Positions 32,477-40,945 of a DNA stretch of 64,000 bases are shown piece by piece. Position 1 is the stretch's first letter. Every line of letters starts with the position of its first letter. A program made the translations under genes and the position numbers. Under the pieces are notes generated by a model, which saw nothing but the letters and a program-made list of their open reading frames with translations, made no database searches and was not told the origin of the DNA. The DNA comes from Nonomuraea turcica (GTDB lineage Bacteria; Actinomycetota; Actinomycetes; Streptosporangiales; Streptosporangiaceae): assembly GCF_030718205.1 (NCBI RefSeq), contig NZ_JAUZQF010000001.1, forward strand, positions 248,001-312,000, read 5' to 3'.

Positions 32477-33244
32477 ATGATCGCGGTCGACGTGATGGAC
32501 GGCATCGGGGTCGTACGACTGGCCCATGGCAAGGTCAACGCCCTGAATCTGGAGCTGTGCCGGACGATCGAGCAGACAATGCGCGATCTGGACGACCAGC
32601 GGGGACCCGTGCGGGCCGTGGTGGTGACCGGAGCCGGACGGGTGTTTTCGGCGGGCGTTGACCTCAAGCGTGTCGTGGACGGCGGCGCCGCGTACGTGGC
32701 GGAGTTCCTGCCCGCGCTCAGCGGTGCCTTCCGATCCGTCTTCGACCTGGGCAAGCCGGTGGTCGCCGCGGTCAATGGGCACGCCATCGCCGGTGGCTGC
32801 GTGCTCGCCGCGGCCTGCGACCACCGGATCATGGCCTCCGGGAGCGGCACGATCGGGGTTCCCGAGCTGCGGGTCGGGGTGCCATTCCCGCATTCGGCGC
32901 TGGAGATCATGCGATTCGCGCTGGGCCCGGTCGGCGCCCGCCGTGCGATCTTCGACGGTGCCAACCACGAGCCGGACGCGGCCCTGGCCCTGGGCCTGGT
33001 CGACGAGCTGAGCGACCCGGACGCCCTGCTGGACCACGCGATGGCCGTTGCCGGCCGCATGGCCACCGACATCCCGGCCGACACCTTCCGCTGCACCAAG
33101 GCGCAACTCCGGCAGGAGGTGAACGAGCGGCTCGACCGTGTTACGGAGCGAGCCACCGTGGAACTGTGGACGACGGCGGCAACCGACGGCCGGATCCGGG
33201 CCTTCATGGACCGGACAGTAGGCCGCTCAGCCGACGGCACCTGA
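32477..33244 (+). CDS. Enoyl-CoA hydratase/isomerase family protein
   Basis: A 255-residue crotonase-fold protein: GHAIAGGCVLAAACDHRIM is the CoA-binding signature and GAGRVFSAGVDLKR the first oxyanion loop. The hydratase Glu positions are not clear (VPELRVGVPFP has one Glu), so isomerase or other crotonase chemistry is possible. ATG 32477 follows GGGAGGG; the in-frame extension to 32378 has no ribosome site. The amidohydrolase 15 bp downstream is probably cotranscribed. Confidence 0.87.
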   Translation: MIAVDVMDGIGVVRLAHGKVNALNLELCRTIEQTMRDLDDQRGPVRAVVVTGAGRVFSAGVDLKRVVDGGAAYVAEFLPALSGAFRSVFDLGKPVVAAVNGHAIAGGCVLAAACDHRIMASGSGTIGVPELRVGVPFPHSALEIMRFALGPVGARRAIFDGANHEPDAALALGLVDELSDPDALLDHAMAVAGRMATDIPADTFRCTKAQLRQEVNERLDRVTERATVELWTTAATDGRIRAFMDRTVGRSADGT

Positions 33245-33259
33245 GGAGGAGACATCGCC

Positions 33260-34075
33260 TTGCCGATCATTGATGTCTGGGCACAACATCCGACGCGGCG
33301 CTTCATCCAACACGACATGTTCGACTCGCTGCGCAACTGGTCCGGCACCTCCCTGCCACTCGACCAGCCGCCGCTCTCCGTCACCGTGGCAGCCATGGAC
33401 GCGGCCGCCGTCGACCTGGCCCTGATCAGCGCTTGGTACGGGCCGGAAGGCGCGCTGATCTCCAACGACGAGGTGGCCGCCTTCGTCGCCGAGTCAGGCG
33501 GTCGCCTGGCCGGGGTCGCCTCCGTCGACCTGCGCAAGCCGATGGCGGCCATCCGCGAGCTCCGGCGGGCGGTCACCGAACTCGGCTTCAAGGCGTTGCG
33601 CATCGTGCCTTGGTTGTGGGAGCTGCCGCCCACCGACCGCCGCTACTACCCGCTCTACGCCGAATGCGTCGAGCTCGGCATCCCGTTCTGCACTCAGGCG
33701 GGCCACACCGGCCCGTTGCGTCCCTCCGAGCCCGGCCGGCCCATCCCGTATCTCGACCAGGTGGCGCTGGACTTTCCCGAGCTGACGATCGTGGCCGGGC
33801 ACATCGGCTATCCGTGGACCACCGAGATGATCGCGGTGGCCACCAAGCACCCCAACGTCTACATCGACACCTCCGCCTACACCGTTCGCCGCTATCCCGC
33901 CGAGCTGGTCGCGTACCTGAAGAGCCACGGCCGGGGCAAGGTGCTGTTCGGCACCAACTACCCGATGATCACACCGCTCAAGGCACTGGACGAGCTGGAT
34001 CAACTCGGGCTGGATGAGGAGACCCGTGCCATGTTCCTCCACGGGAACGCCCGGCGCGTGTTCCAGACCGGGTGA
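33260..34075 (+). CDS. Amidohydrolase_2-family TIM-barrel hydrolase/decarboxylase
   Basis: A 271-residue metal-dependent hydrolase of the Amidohydrolase_2 (ACMSD-like) type: IIDVWAQHPT opening, QAGHTGP, IVAGHIGYPW, VYIDTSAYTVRRYP and the FGTNYPM end, which holds the late active-site region (usually FGSDYP, here Asn). Start TTG 33260 follows AGGAGGAG. The N-terminal HxH metal pair is not evident, as in several members of this family. Paired with a crotonase, it suggests CoA-linked or aromatic acid catabolism (inference). Confidence 0.8.
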   Translation: MPIIDVWAQHPTRRFIQHDMFDSLRNWSGTSLPLDQPPLSVTVAAMDAAAVDLALISAWYGPEGALISNDEVAAFVAESGGRLAGVASVDLRKPMAAIRELRRAVTELGFKALRIVPWLWELPPTDRRYYPLYAECVELGIPFCTQAGHTGPLRPSEPGRPIPYLDQVALDFPELTIVAGHIGYPWTTEMIAVATKHPNVYIDTSAYTVRRYPAELVAYLKSHGRGKVLFGTNYPMITPLKALDELDQLGLDEETRAMFLHGNARRVFQTG

Positions 34076-34122
34076 TCAGCTCGGTGAGATCGCCGGGCTG
34101 CTCCGCGACCATGTTGTGGCCC

Positions 34123-36831
34123 TCAGGTCAGTCCTGGGAGCCTGGACAGCTCGGCGCGGGAGGAGACGCCCAGCTTGGGGAAGGCCTTGTACAGGTGGGA
34201 GGCGACCGTGCGCGGGCTGAGGAAGAGGTGCGCGCCGATCTCGCGGTTGGAGGCGCCGGTGACGGCCAGCCGGACCACTTGGAGCTCTTGCGGTGTGAGC
34301 ACGTTCAGGGGATCTGCGGTACGGGCGTGGTCGGGCAGGGAGAGGCCGGTGGCGCGCAGTTCGGCGGCCGCGCGGTCGGACCAGGGGGCCGCGCCGAGTT
34401 GGTCGAAGGCGTCCATGGCGGCTTGGAGCTGGGTGCGTGCCTCGGCGCGCCGCTTGTGGCGGCGCAGCCATTCGCCGTAGAGCAGGCGGGTGCGTGCCTG
34501 GTCGAAGGGCTGCTCGGCCTCGCTGTGCAGGGCCAGCGCCCGCTCATACAGTTCCACGGCCTGGCTGTCGGGGGCCAGCAGCGCACGAACCCGATACAGG
34601 ACGGCAAGCGCCCTGGATCGGCCGGTGGCCTCGGCCCATTCGGCGTAGAGTCTCAGCGGCTGCTGGGCGCGGTGCGGATCCCCGACCCGGACGGCGGCCT
34701 CGATGTAGTCGGGCCAGGAATAGCGCCACAGGAAGGCGTGGCTGGCGGGACCGGACATGGCCCGGTCCACCCGGTCGAGCATCGCTTCGTAGCGGCCCAG
34801 CGTGAAGTCCAGAGCTGCGAGGGCGTACTCGGCCCAGCAGTATCCCGGCATCCACCGGCGGTGGCCGGCCTCCCAAATGGCCTGCTCGGCCATCGCCGCG
34901 CATTCCTCCTGCGCGCCGGCGATCGCGGACAGCCAGGCGTGCACGCCCGCCAGGTAGCTGCCCCATTGCGGCTGGCCGACGTCGGCGGCCAGGGCCAGAC
35001 CGGCGGCCACCGCGGAGCGTGCGGAGCGGTGGTGTCCGTTGAGGAGCTGCGCGATGGTGAAGATCGTCATGGCCTGGGGCAGGCGTCCCAGACGTCCCTC
35101 GGCCCGGCAGTCCTGGACGATCTGGGCCGAGCCCTCCAGCATGCCGTCGAGGTCGGCGCGGACCATGCTCTGGTAGGCGATGATGAAGCGCAGCTCGAAC
35201 GGTATGCGTTCGGCCTGGTCCGGCATCCGGTAGGTGAGCGTGGTCACGGCGTCACCCTCCAGGATCAGGCGGAAGGCGTGGTTGAACGTGCGCACCATAG
35301 CGGCCAGCCCGTCGCCGTCCGGGCACAGCTCTTCGGTACGGCGGGCCAGCGCGACCTGGTCGGGGTGGGCCGCGCTGGCCCAGGTGTAGAAGCCCGCCAG
35401 GCTGAGCAGCGACAGCTTGACGGACAGGTCGCCGACCGCTTCGGCGCCCTCGTGCAGCAGGCGGACACCGTCCAGCGGCCGGCCCGCCTCGATCTCCAGC
35501 TTCGCTCTCACCAGGGCCAGCTCGGCCGGCACGGCCTCCTCCAGCGTTGTCTCCTCCGCCAGCCGCCGCGCCCGGTCCACCAACACACGCGCACGCTCCC
35601 ACAGGCCTGCCTCGGCCGCGGCCGCGGCTGCGGCCGTCCACCGGCGTACGGCCTCGCCGGGATCGGCCGACAGCTCGGCCGCGCGCGCGTAGGCCGCCGA
35701 CACCGCCGTCTGCCCGCCCCGCTGCCGGGCGCGCAGCGCCAGGCTCTCCAGCTGCCCGGCCACCTCCTCATCGGGTTGCCGGGTGACGGCGGCCAGGTGC
35801 CAGGCCCGCCGATCCTCATCGACCGTCTCGGCCAGCGCCCGGTGCGCGGCCATCCGGGCGGCGATGTCACAGCCCAGCAGCACAGCGGTACGCACCAGCG
35901 GATGGTGGAAGACCACACCCCCCAAACCCACCCGCACCAGGCCCGCGCGCTCGGCCTCGGCGAAGTCGGCCAGCGAGGCCCCGAGCAGGCCGACCGCGCC
36001 CGCGAGCACGTCCAGCTCGTCATGATGATCGAGCGCCGCCACCAGCAGGCAGCAGCGGGTGGCCTCAGGCAGCGCCGCGATCCGATCGTGGAAACCCGTC
36101 AGCACCCGGTCCGTCACCGGCTGCGCCGCACCCAGCGAGAACGACAACGGCACGACGGCGCCCCGGCGCTGCTCGGCGGTGAGCATACGGGGCAACTCGA
36201 CCAGCGCCAGCGGGTTACCCCCGGCCTCGGCCACCACCTGATCGCGAACGGCCGGCGGCAGATCCGCCGCCTGCTCAGCGAGAACCTCCCGAGCCGCCTC
36301 GGCATCCAGCGTGCCCAGCCGCAACTCCGGCAGACCCCGCGCCGGAAAATCACCCTCCCGCGCGCCGAACAGCACGACGACAGGCTCGGCATACAGACGG
36401 CGCGCAGCGAACAACAGCGCGTCGGCCGACTCACCATCCAGCCACTGCGCGTCGTCGACCACGCACACCACCGGGCCCGCCGCCGACAGCTCCACCAGCA
36501 GGCTCAGCGTCGCCAGCCCAACCAGGAAACGATCACCCCGAGTCGCGCCGCCGAGACCGAGCGCGCCACGCAACGCCTCCGCCTGCTGCGGCGGCAACGC
36601 CTCGATGTGATCCACGACCGGGCGCAGCAGCAGATGCAAGGCCGCGAACGGCAGATCCGCCTCAGACTCCACACCGGTCACCCGCAACACCCGCACCCGC
36701 GCACCCGCCACGCAGGACTCCAGAAGAGCCGACTTGCCAATGCCCGCCTCGCCACGCACCACCAGAGCACCGGACCGGCCGTCCAGCAGCCCGCCGATGA
36801 CGGCCTGCTCCGCCTGACGCCCGTACAACAT
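34123..36831 (-). CDS. LuxR-family ATPase regulator (LAL/MalT-like)
   Basis: A 902-residue regulator. Walker A is RGEAGIGKSALLES (about 24-37), Walker B is VVCVVDDAQWLD, followed by a long alpha-helical TPR-like middle, and a C-terminal LuxR HTH: LTPQELQVVRLAVTGASNRE, IGAHLFLSPRTVASHLYKAF. ATG 36831 opens MLYGRQAEQAVIGGLLDGRS, the usual start of LAL proteins. Such regulators often control secondary metabolism. It is convergent with the amidohydrolase gene. Confidence 0.93.
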   Translation of the reverse strand: MLYGRQAEQAVIGGLLDGRSGALVVRGEAGIGKSALLESCVAGARVRVLRVTGVESEADLPFAALHLLLRPVVDHIEALPPQQAEALRGALGLGGATRGDRFLVGLATLSLLVELSAAGPVVCVVDDAQWLDGESADALLFAARRLYAEPVVVLFGAREGDFPARGLPELRLGTLDAEAAREVLAEQAADLPPAVRDQVVAEAGGNPLALVELPRMLTAEQRRGAVVPLSFSLGAAQPVTDRVLTGFHDRIAALPEATRCCLLVAALDHHDELDVLAGAVGLLGASLADFAEAERAGLVRVGLGGVVFHHPLVRTAVLLGCDIAARMAAHRALAETVDEDRRAWHLAAVTRQPDEEVAGQLESLALRARQRGGQTAVSAAYARAAELSADPGEAVRRWTAAAAAAAEAGLWERARVLVDRARRLAEETTLEEAVPAELALVRAKLEIEAGRPLDGVRLLHEGAEAVGDLSVKLSLLSLAGFYTWASAAHPDQVALARRTEELCPDGDGLAAMVRTFNHAFRLILEGDAVTTLTYRMPDQAERIPFELRFIIAYQSMVRADLDGMLEGSAQIVQDCRAEGRLGRLPQAMTIFTIAQLLNGHHRSARSAVAAGLALAADVGQPQWGSYLAGVHAWLSAIAGAQEECAAMAEQAIWEAGHRRWMPGYCWAEYALAALDFTLGRYEAMLDRVDRAMSGPASHAFLWRYSWPDYIEAAVRVGDPHRAQQPLRLYAEWAEATGRSRALAVLYRVRALLAPDSQAVELYERALALHSEAEQPFDQARTRLLYGEWLRRHKRRAEARTQLQAAMDAFDQLGAAPWSDRAAAELRATGLSLPDHARTADPLNVLTPQELQVVRLAVTGASNREIGAHLFLSPRTVASHLYKAFPKLGVSSRAELSRLPGLT

Positions 36832-36965
36832 GGCACTCCAAGAACGCCTTGTCCCTAACGTGACCTGTGGGAACGTTATCGCTTGCCGAACGTTGAGGAC
36901 GATGCGGGGAACCGTCACTCCTGCGCCCTTTCCGATCGTGAGGATCCTATGGAGGGAGTCGGTGA

Positions 36966-37184
36966 CCACGGTTCGCCGCCGAGGACATGGCGGCCCTCGT
37001 GTTCGACTATCGCGGCTTCGGAGAGAGCGGTGGCGAGCCGCGGCGGCTCGCCGACATCGGCGGTCAGCAGGAGGACCTGCGGACCGCCATCGCATTCGCT
37101 CGCCGCAGCGAGCACGTCGACCTCCGCGGCGTCACGCTGTGGGGCAACTCGCTCGGCGGTGCCCACGTCATTTCCGTCGCCGTT
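36966..37184 (+). pseudogene. Internal fragment of an alpha/beta hydrolase gene
   Basis: Reads PRFAAEDMAALVFDYRGFGE, then DLRTAIAFAR and VTLWGNSLGGAHVISVA, the strand-3 to nucleophile-elbow part (GNSLGG) of dienelactone-hydrolase-like proteins. There is an in-frame stop at 36963 before it and the similarity ends abruptly at 37184, so both ends are missing. It fills the middle of the 423-base interval between the LuxR and monooxygenase genes. Confidence 0.75.
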
Positions 37185-37254
37185 CGCATGAGGGCAGCCC
37201 CAACCTCCGGCTGCCCTCGCCCATGCCCGTCCGGCTACTTCGGCGCTGCTCACC

Positions 37255-38886
37255 TTAGCGGCGCGCTCTCTGGCGCCGCCGTCCGGCGTTCTCAGGCCGC
37301 GTTCGGTGTGGCCGCACGGCTGGGGACAGCGTCCGGTCGAGGTAGTCGGCCACGACCTGGGGGTCGTCGGTGCGCACGGCGATGTATCCGTCGGGGCGGA
37401 TCAGGACCAGGGTGCCGGGGCGAACCCGGTAGAGCCGGGGTGCCTCCTGGCCGACGAGGGCCTTCGGGCACCCGGTCTGGCCGGAGTCGGCGACCTGCAG
37501 GGTGCTGACGTGTGGGCCGTGGAGGGTGGCGAGGGGATGGGTGGTTTCCACGCCGAAACCCAGAAGGGTCCAGTGCGTTCCGCGGGTGACGTCGAAGAGG
37601 CGGAGCGGGGCGCCGTCGGGGGTGGTGCCGCGGGCGTCGGGTGCACGGCCACCGGCCTTGGGGCCGCGGCGCGGGCCACCGGCGACGGTCAGGGGCGAGT
37701 CGGGGTAGGCGATGTCGAGCTGGCTGGTCTTGGCCAACAGGCGGCTCATGACGGCGGGCCGCTTGATGAGCGGGAAGAGCACATGGTCGCGCAGGAACCG
37801 GCGCACGCCCTTGAGCATGAAGATGGATTCGAAGCCGCGGGAGCTGCCGGCCAGGACCTTGGCCGCGACAGGGATACGCTCGGCCCCGTAGGTGTCAAGG
37901 ATCGCCTCGGACGCGCCGGCGAGGGCCGCGGCCAGCTTCCAGCCGAGGTTGTAGGCGTCCTGGATGCCGGTGTTCATGCCCTGGCCACCAGCGGGGGAGT
38001 GCACGTGGGCGGCATCGCCGGCCAGGAAGACGCGGCCATACCGGTAGCTATGGACCATCCGGGCGTTGAAGCGGTAACGCGACAGCCAGGTTGCATCGCT
38101 CAGCGTCACCTCGGCCCGGCCGGACCTCTCGCGGAACAGCTCGCTGAAGAGCTCCAGGGTGGGCTCGGCAACCTCGCCGTCGGGGCCGGGAAGCACGCTG
38201 GCCTGGTACTGCCAGGCGCCCTCGGCGTTCGGCAACGGCGCGACGGCCAGGTACGAGCCGTCCTCGCCGAACCAGGCGTGGGAGGCGTCCGCGGCGAGGC
38301 CGTGGATATGCACGTCGCCGACGAGGAAGAACTGGTCGGTGCGGGTGTGCCCGTCCATCGTCGCGTCGAGCAGGTGCCGGACGATGCTGTGCCCGCCGTC
38401 GCTGCCGACAAGGTAGCGGGCCCGGACGATCTGGCCGTTGGCCAGCGTTGCGGTGACGCCGTCCTCGTCCTGGGTGAAGGCACTCAGTGCGGCGCCGTAG
38501 AGCACCCGTCCGCCGAGAGCGGTCAGCCGGTCGCGCAGGATCTGCTCCACCCGCCACTCCGGCAACATCACCAGGTCGGGATACGGCACGCCCGGCCGTG
38601 CTCCCGTGGCAGTGGCGGTGGCCAGTTCTACGGTGAGCTCGTGTCCCTGGTAGACCCGCAGAGGCAAGCCGACGGTGCCGTTGGCGAGGATCTCATCGAT
38701 CACGCCCAGATCGTCCAGCACCTCCAGGCTGCGCGGCTGGAGCCCCTTCCCACGCGATCCGATCGCGGGCGCCTGACCGGCATCGACCAGCAGGTGATCG
38801 ATGCCCCGTCGGGCGAGCTCGACGGACAAAGTCAGACCGGTCGGGCCGGCGCCCGCTACCAGGACCTGAGTGATGCCGGTTGTCAT
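37255..38886 (-). CDS. FAD-dependent aromatic monooxygenase (PHBH-type)
   Basis: A 543-residue class A flavoprotein monooxygenase: VLVAGAGPTGLTLSVELARR (FAD Rossmann), DG motif in YLVGSDGGHSIVRHLL, and FLAGDAAHVHSPAGGQGMNT (GD motif), with a C-terminal thioredoxin-like domain (about 400-525). Homologues hydroxylate polyketides or inactivate antibiotics such as rifamycin or tetracycline. ATG 38886 has AAAGGA eight bases upstream. Divergent from a TetR gene with a strong operator between them, pointing to substrate-induced expression. Confidence 0.9.
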   Translation of the reverse strand: MTTGITQVLVAGAGPTGLTLSVELARRGIDHLLVDAGQAPAIGSRGKGLQPRSLEVLDDLGVIDEILANGTVGLPLRVYQGHELTVELATATATGARPGVPYPDLVMLPEWRVEQILRDRLTALGGRVLYGAALSAFTQDEDGVTATLANGQIVRARYLVGSDGGHSIVRHLLDATMDGHTRTDQFFLVGDVHIHGLAADASHAWFGEDGSYLAVAPLPNAEGAWQYQASVLPGPDGEVAEPTLELFSELFRERSGRAEVTLSDATWLSRYRFNARMVHSYRYGRVFLAGDAAHVHSPAGGQGMNTGIQDAYNLGWKLAAALAGASEAILDTYGAERIPVAAKVLAGSSRGFESIFMLKGVRRFLRDHVLFPLIKRPAVMSRLLAKTSQLDIAYPDSPLTVAGGPRRGPKAGGRAPDARGTTPDGAPLRLFDVTRGTHWTLLGFGVETTHPLATLHGPHVSTLQVADSGQTGCPKALVGQEAPRLYRVRPGTLVLIRPDGYIAVRTDDPQVVADYLDRTLSPAVRPHRTRPENAGRRRQRARR

Positions 38887-38915
38887 CGGCGTTCCTTTCA
38901 CCCGAAAGCAGTCCA

Positions 38916-38967
38916 CTACAACGTAGTACGACGCTGTAGTACTACGTTGTAGTACGACGCTGTAGTA
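38916..38967. promoter_or_regulatory. TetR operator array
   Basis: CTACAACGTAGTA (38916-38928) and its exact inverse complement (38940-38952) form a 13-bp-arm palindrome, and a unit GTAGTACGACGCTGTAGTA occurs twice, 26 bp apart. The array sits between the monooxygenase and tetR starts, so the TetR product should repress both. Confidence 0.75.
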
Positions 38968-38977
38968 GAGTCAAGGC

Positions 38978-39556
38978 GTGCCGAGGGAAAGTGATCGACG
39001 CGAAATGCTGGCCGACACCGCGATGCGACTCATCGACGAGGTCGGCCTCGCGGGAGTGACCCACCGCGCCATCGACGCGGCCGCCGGCGTTCCGGTCGGC
39101 ACCACCTCCAATTACTTCCGCACCCGGTCCGCCCTCTACGAGGCGATCGCCCACCGGATCCTGGATCAGCAGCTCGCTGCCCTGCAGGCCGCACCGGCGA
39201 CGCCACCCGACCGCGAGGACCTCGTCGACAGCCTCACCGCCGCCATTGACGATGGGACCGGCCCGGCACGCAACCGCTACCTGGCCCGGTTCGAGCTGTC
39301 CCTGGAGGCCGCCCGCAACCCTCGGCTGGCCGCGCTCATGCGCGAACTTCGCGCCGTGACCTTGCGCATCCGCACCGCCCAGATCCGCGCCGTCCACCCC
39401 GCCGCCACCGACGAGCAACTCGACGCCCTCGGCTCCCTGCTGACCGGAGTGACCTTCGACCGCATCACCGTCGGTGTCCCCGGGATGGACACCCGGGCCC
39501 TCGTCCAGGCCCTCGTCGCAGGGTTTCTGCCGGCAGAGGGTAGGAGTGAACCGTAA
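38978..39556 (+). CDS. TetR-family transcriptional repressor
   Basis: A 192-residue regulator: the N-terminal HTH reads GVTHRAIDAAAGVPVGTTSN followed by YFRTRSALYEAI. The C-terminal ligand domain is helical. GTG 38978 lies just 11 bp from the operator array and has a poor ribosome site, consistent with a short or leaderless mRNA. Divergent from the FAD monooxygenase, its likely target. Confidence 0.92.
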   Translation: MPRESDRREMLADTAMRLIDEVGLAGVTHRAIDAAAGVPVGTTSNYFRTRSALYEAIAHRILDQQLAALQAAPATPPDREDLVDSLTAAIDDGTGPARNRYLARFELSLEAARNPRLAALMRELRAVTLRIRTAQIRAVHPAATDEQLDALGSLLTGVTFDRITVGVPGMDTRALVQALVAGFLPAEGRSEP

Positions 39557-39660
39557 GTCACCTCCGTGGTCCGCTCCGGCGGGGGAGAGGCTCACAGTCG
39601 GCGGCAGCACCGCTGAAAAACCAGGCCGGCGGCGCAGCGAGGATGAACGATCAGACTCGC

Positions 39661-40101
39661 TCACATGTCCGGCGGGAACCAAGCCTGAAGGTTCTCCGGA
39701 TTAATCGGCAGAGAGATGTGTTCGTGCGTGATCAACCACTTGCCGCTGATCCGTCGGCAGCAAACGGTCGATCGCGCCCATATCGCGCTCTTGAGCCCGT
39801 TCGTGCGCTCCCCGGTGTCCAGGTGAAGCATGTGCGCGAAGGCGACATCTCCGCTTGTCGCAATGGTGAGGTCGTGCGTTTTCAGGCTGATGGGTCCGTC
39901 GTATCCATCGAACCATCGCACAAAGTTGCGGCGGACTTCTTCGGTCCCGATGAACTGGAGAGGGGGTACGACATCGTAGTAAACGATGTCGGAAGAATAA
40001 AGTGACATGAGTGCATCGATGTCCTTTTTCTGGCTGGCATCGACTCGACTCTCCAAGAGCGCCCTAACTTCGGAATCGTTCGAAGTCACTTCATCCTCCA
40101 T
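39661..40101 (-). CDS. SnoaL/NTF2-like domain protein
   Basis: A 146-residue protein of the NTF2-like fold: VRALLESRVDASQKKDIDAL, MSLYSSDIVYYDVVPP, FVRWFDGY, and WLITHEHISLPI at the end, as in DUF4440/SnoaL_3 stress-associated proteins. Its codon use is less GC-rich than its neighbours. An ECF41-type promoter lies 48-74 bp before its ATG at 40101, so it likely belongs to the sigma factor regulon encoded at 40946-41872. Confidence 0.82.
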   Translation of the reverse strand: MEDEVTSNDSEVRALLESRVDASQKKDIDALMSLYSSDIVYYDVVPPLQFIGTEEVRRNFVRWFDGYDGPISLKTHDLTIATSGDVAFAHMLHLDTGERTNGLKSAIWARSTVCCRRISGKWLITHEHISLPINPENLQAWFPPDM

Positions 40102-40148
40102 TCAACAACTTCTGACCGCTGAGCGGCCTTTGTGGTTTCAATAGTCTC

Positions 40149-40175
40149 GACGACGCAGCCCTGCAGAATGTGAGG
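40149..40175 (-). promoter_or_regulatory. ECF41-type promoter for SnoaL-like gene
   Basis: On the minus strand CCTCACA (40175-40169), a 16-base spacer and CGTC (40152-40149). This equals the two promoters in the wrbA-sigma intergenic region and closely resembles the published ECF41 consensus TGTCACA-N16-CGTC. Confidence 0.75.
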
Positions 40176-40187
40176 TGCCACGCTGGA

Positions 40188-40796
40188 TCAGGCGGTGCGG
40201 CCGGCCTTGAGCGCGGCCGCGATGTCGACGACGCGGCGGGCCTGGTGACGTGCCGCCGCCAAGGTCACCTCGGTGGGCGCCCCGATACCGGCCACGTGGG
40301 AAGTGCCGTAGGGATTGCCCGACTGGAACTGGATGGGGTCGGTGTAGCCGGGGGGCACGATGACGCCGCCCCAGTGGTAGAAGGTGTTCCCCAGCGCCAG
40401 GATGGTGGATTCCTGCCCACCGTGGGCGGTGCTGGAGGCAGTGAAAGCCGAATACACCTTGTCCGCGAGCTTGCCCTGCATCCACAGGGGACCTGTGGAT
40501 TCGATGAACGCCCTGAGCTGGCTGGCCGGGTTGCCGAAGCGGGTAGGGGCGCCGAACAGCACCGCATCAGCCCACCCCAGATCCTCATGGTCGGCCTCGG
40601 CCACATCGGCGGTGTCCTTGAGATGCTGGGCCCATTCCGGCCTGGCGCCGATCGCCTCCGGCGGCGCCAGTTCGGCGACCTTCCGCAGCCGCACGTACGC
40701 GCCGGCCTTCTCGGCGCCCTCGGCGGCGGCCTGCGCCAGAGCGTGCACGTTGCCGGTGGCGCTGTAGTAAATGATCGCGACGTTAACGGGTTCCAC
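40188..40796 (-). CDS. wrbA: NAD(P)H:quinone oxidoreductase, WrbA type
   Basis: A 202-residue flavodoxin-fold enzyme: VNVAIIYYSATGNVHALAQA carries the FMN phosphate loop, LFGAPTRFGNPASQLRAFI and YSAFTASSTAHGGQESTIL the isoalloxazine-binding regions, and YHWGGVIVPPGYTDP the WrbA tail. It performs two-electron quinone reduction. Start GTG 40796 follows GAAGGAAA. Divergent from the ECF41 sigma factor with paired promoters; ECF41 genes are typically next to such oxidoreductases. Confidence 0.88.
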   Translation of the reverse strand: MEPVNVAIIYYSATGNVHALAQAAAEGAEKAGAYVRLRKVAELAPPEAIGARPEWAQHLKDTADVAEADHEDLGWADAVLFGAPTRFGNPASQLRAFIESTGPLWMQGKLADKVYSAFTASSTAHGGQESTILALGNTFYHWGGVIVPPGYTDPIQFQSGNPYGTSHVAGIGAPTEVTLAAARHQARRVVDIAAALKAGRTA

Positions 40797-40834
40797 GATC
40801 GGTTGTTTCCTTCCTGGTCGATCTCGAGCGATAC

Positions 40835-40861
40835 GACGAGGTGGCACTGCGAAATGTGAGG
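40835..40861 (-). promoter_or_regulatory. ECF41-type promoter for wrbA
   Basis: Minus strand CCTCACA (40861-40855), 16 bases, CGTC (40838-40835), 38 bp ahead of the wrbA GTG. The -35 element is half of a perfect 9-bp inverted repeat (AATGTGAGG/CCTCACATT) shared with the divergent sigma-gene promoter. Confidence 0.78.
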
Positions 40862-40872
40862 CGACGCGCCAA

Positions 40873-40899
40873 CCTCACATTCGAGGAGGCTGTCTCGTC
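40873..40899 (+). promoter_or_regulatory. ECF41-type promoter for sigma factor gene (autoregulation)
   Basis: Plus strand CCTCACA (40873-40879), 16 bases, CGTC (40896-40899), 46 bp ahead of the ATG of the sigma gene. The mirrored layout with the wrbA promoter predicts coordinated autoactivation. Confidence 0.78.
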
Positions 40900-40945
40900 G
40901 GCATGATGAGTGCAGATGCGACAAGGAAGGCTGGCCGGCGACACC

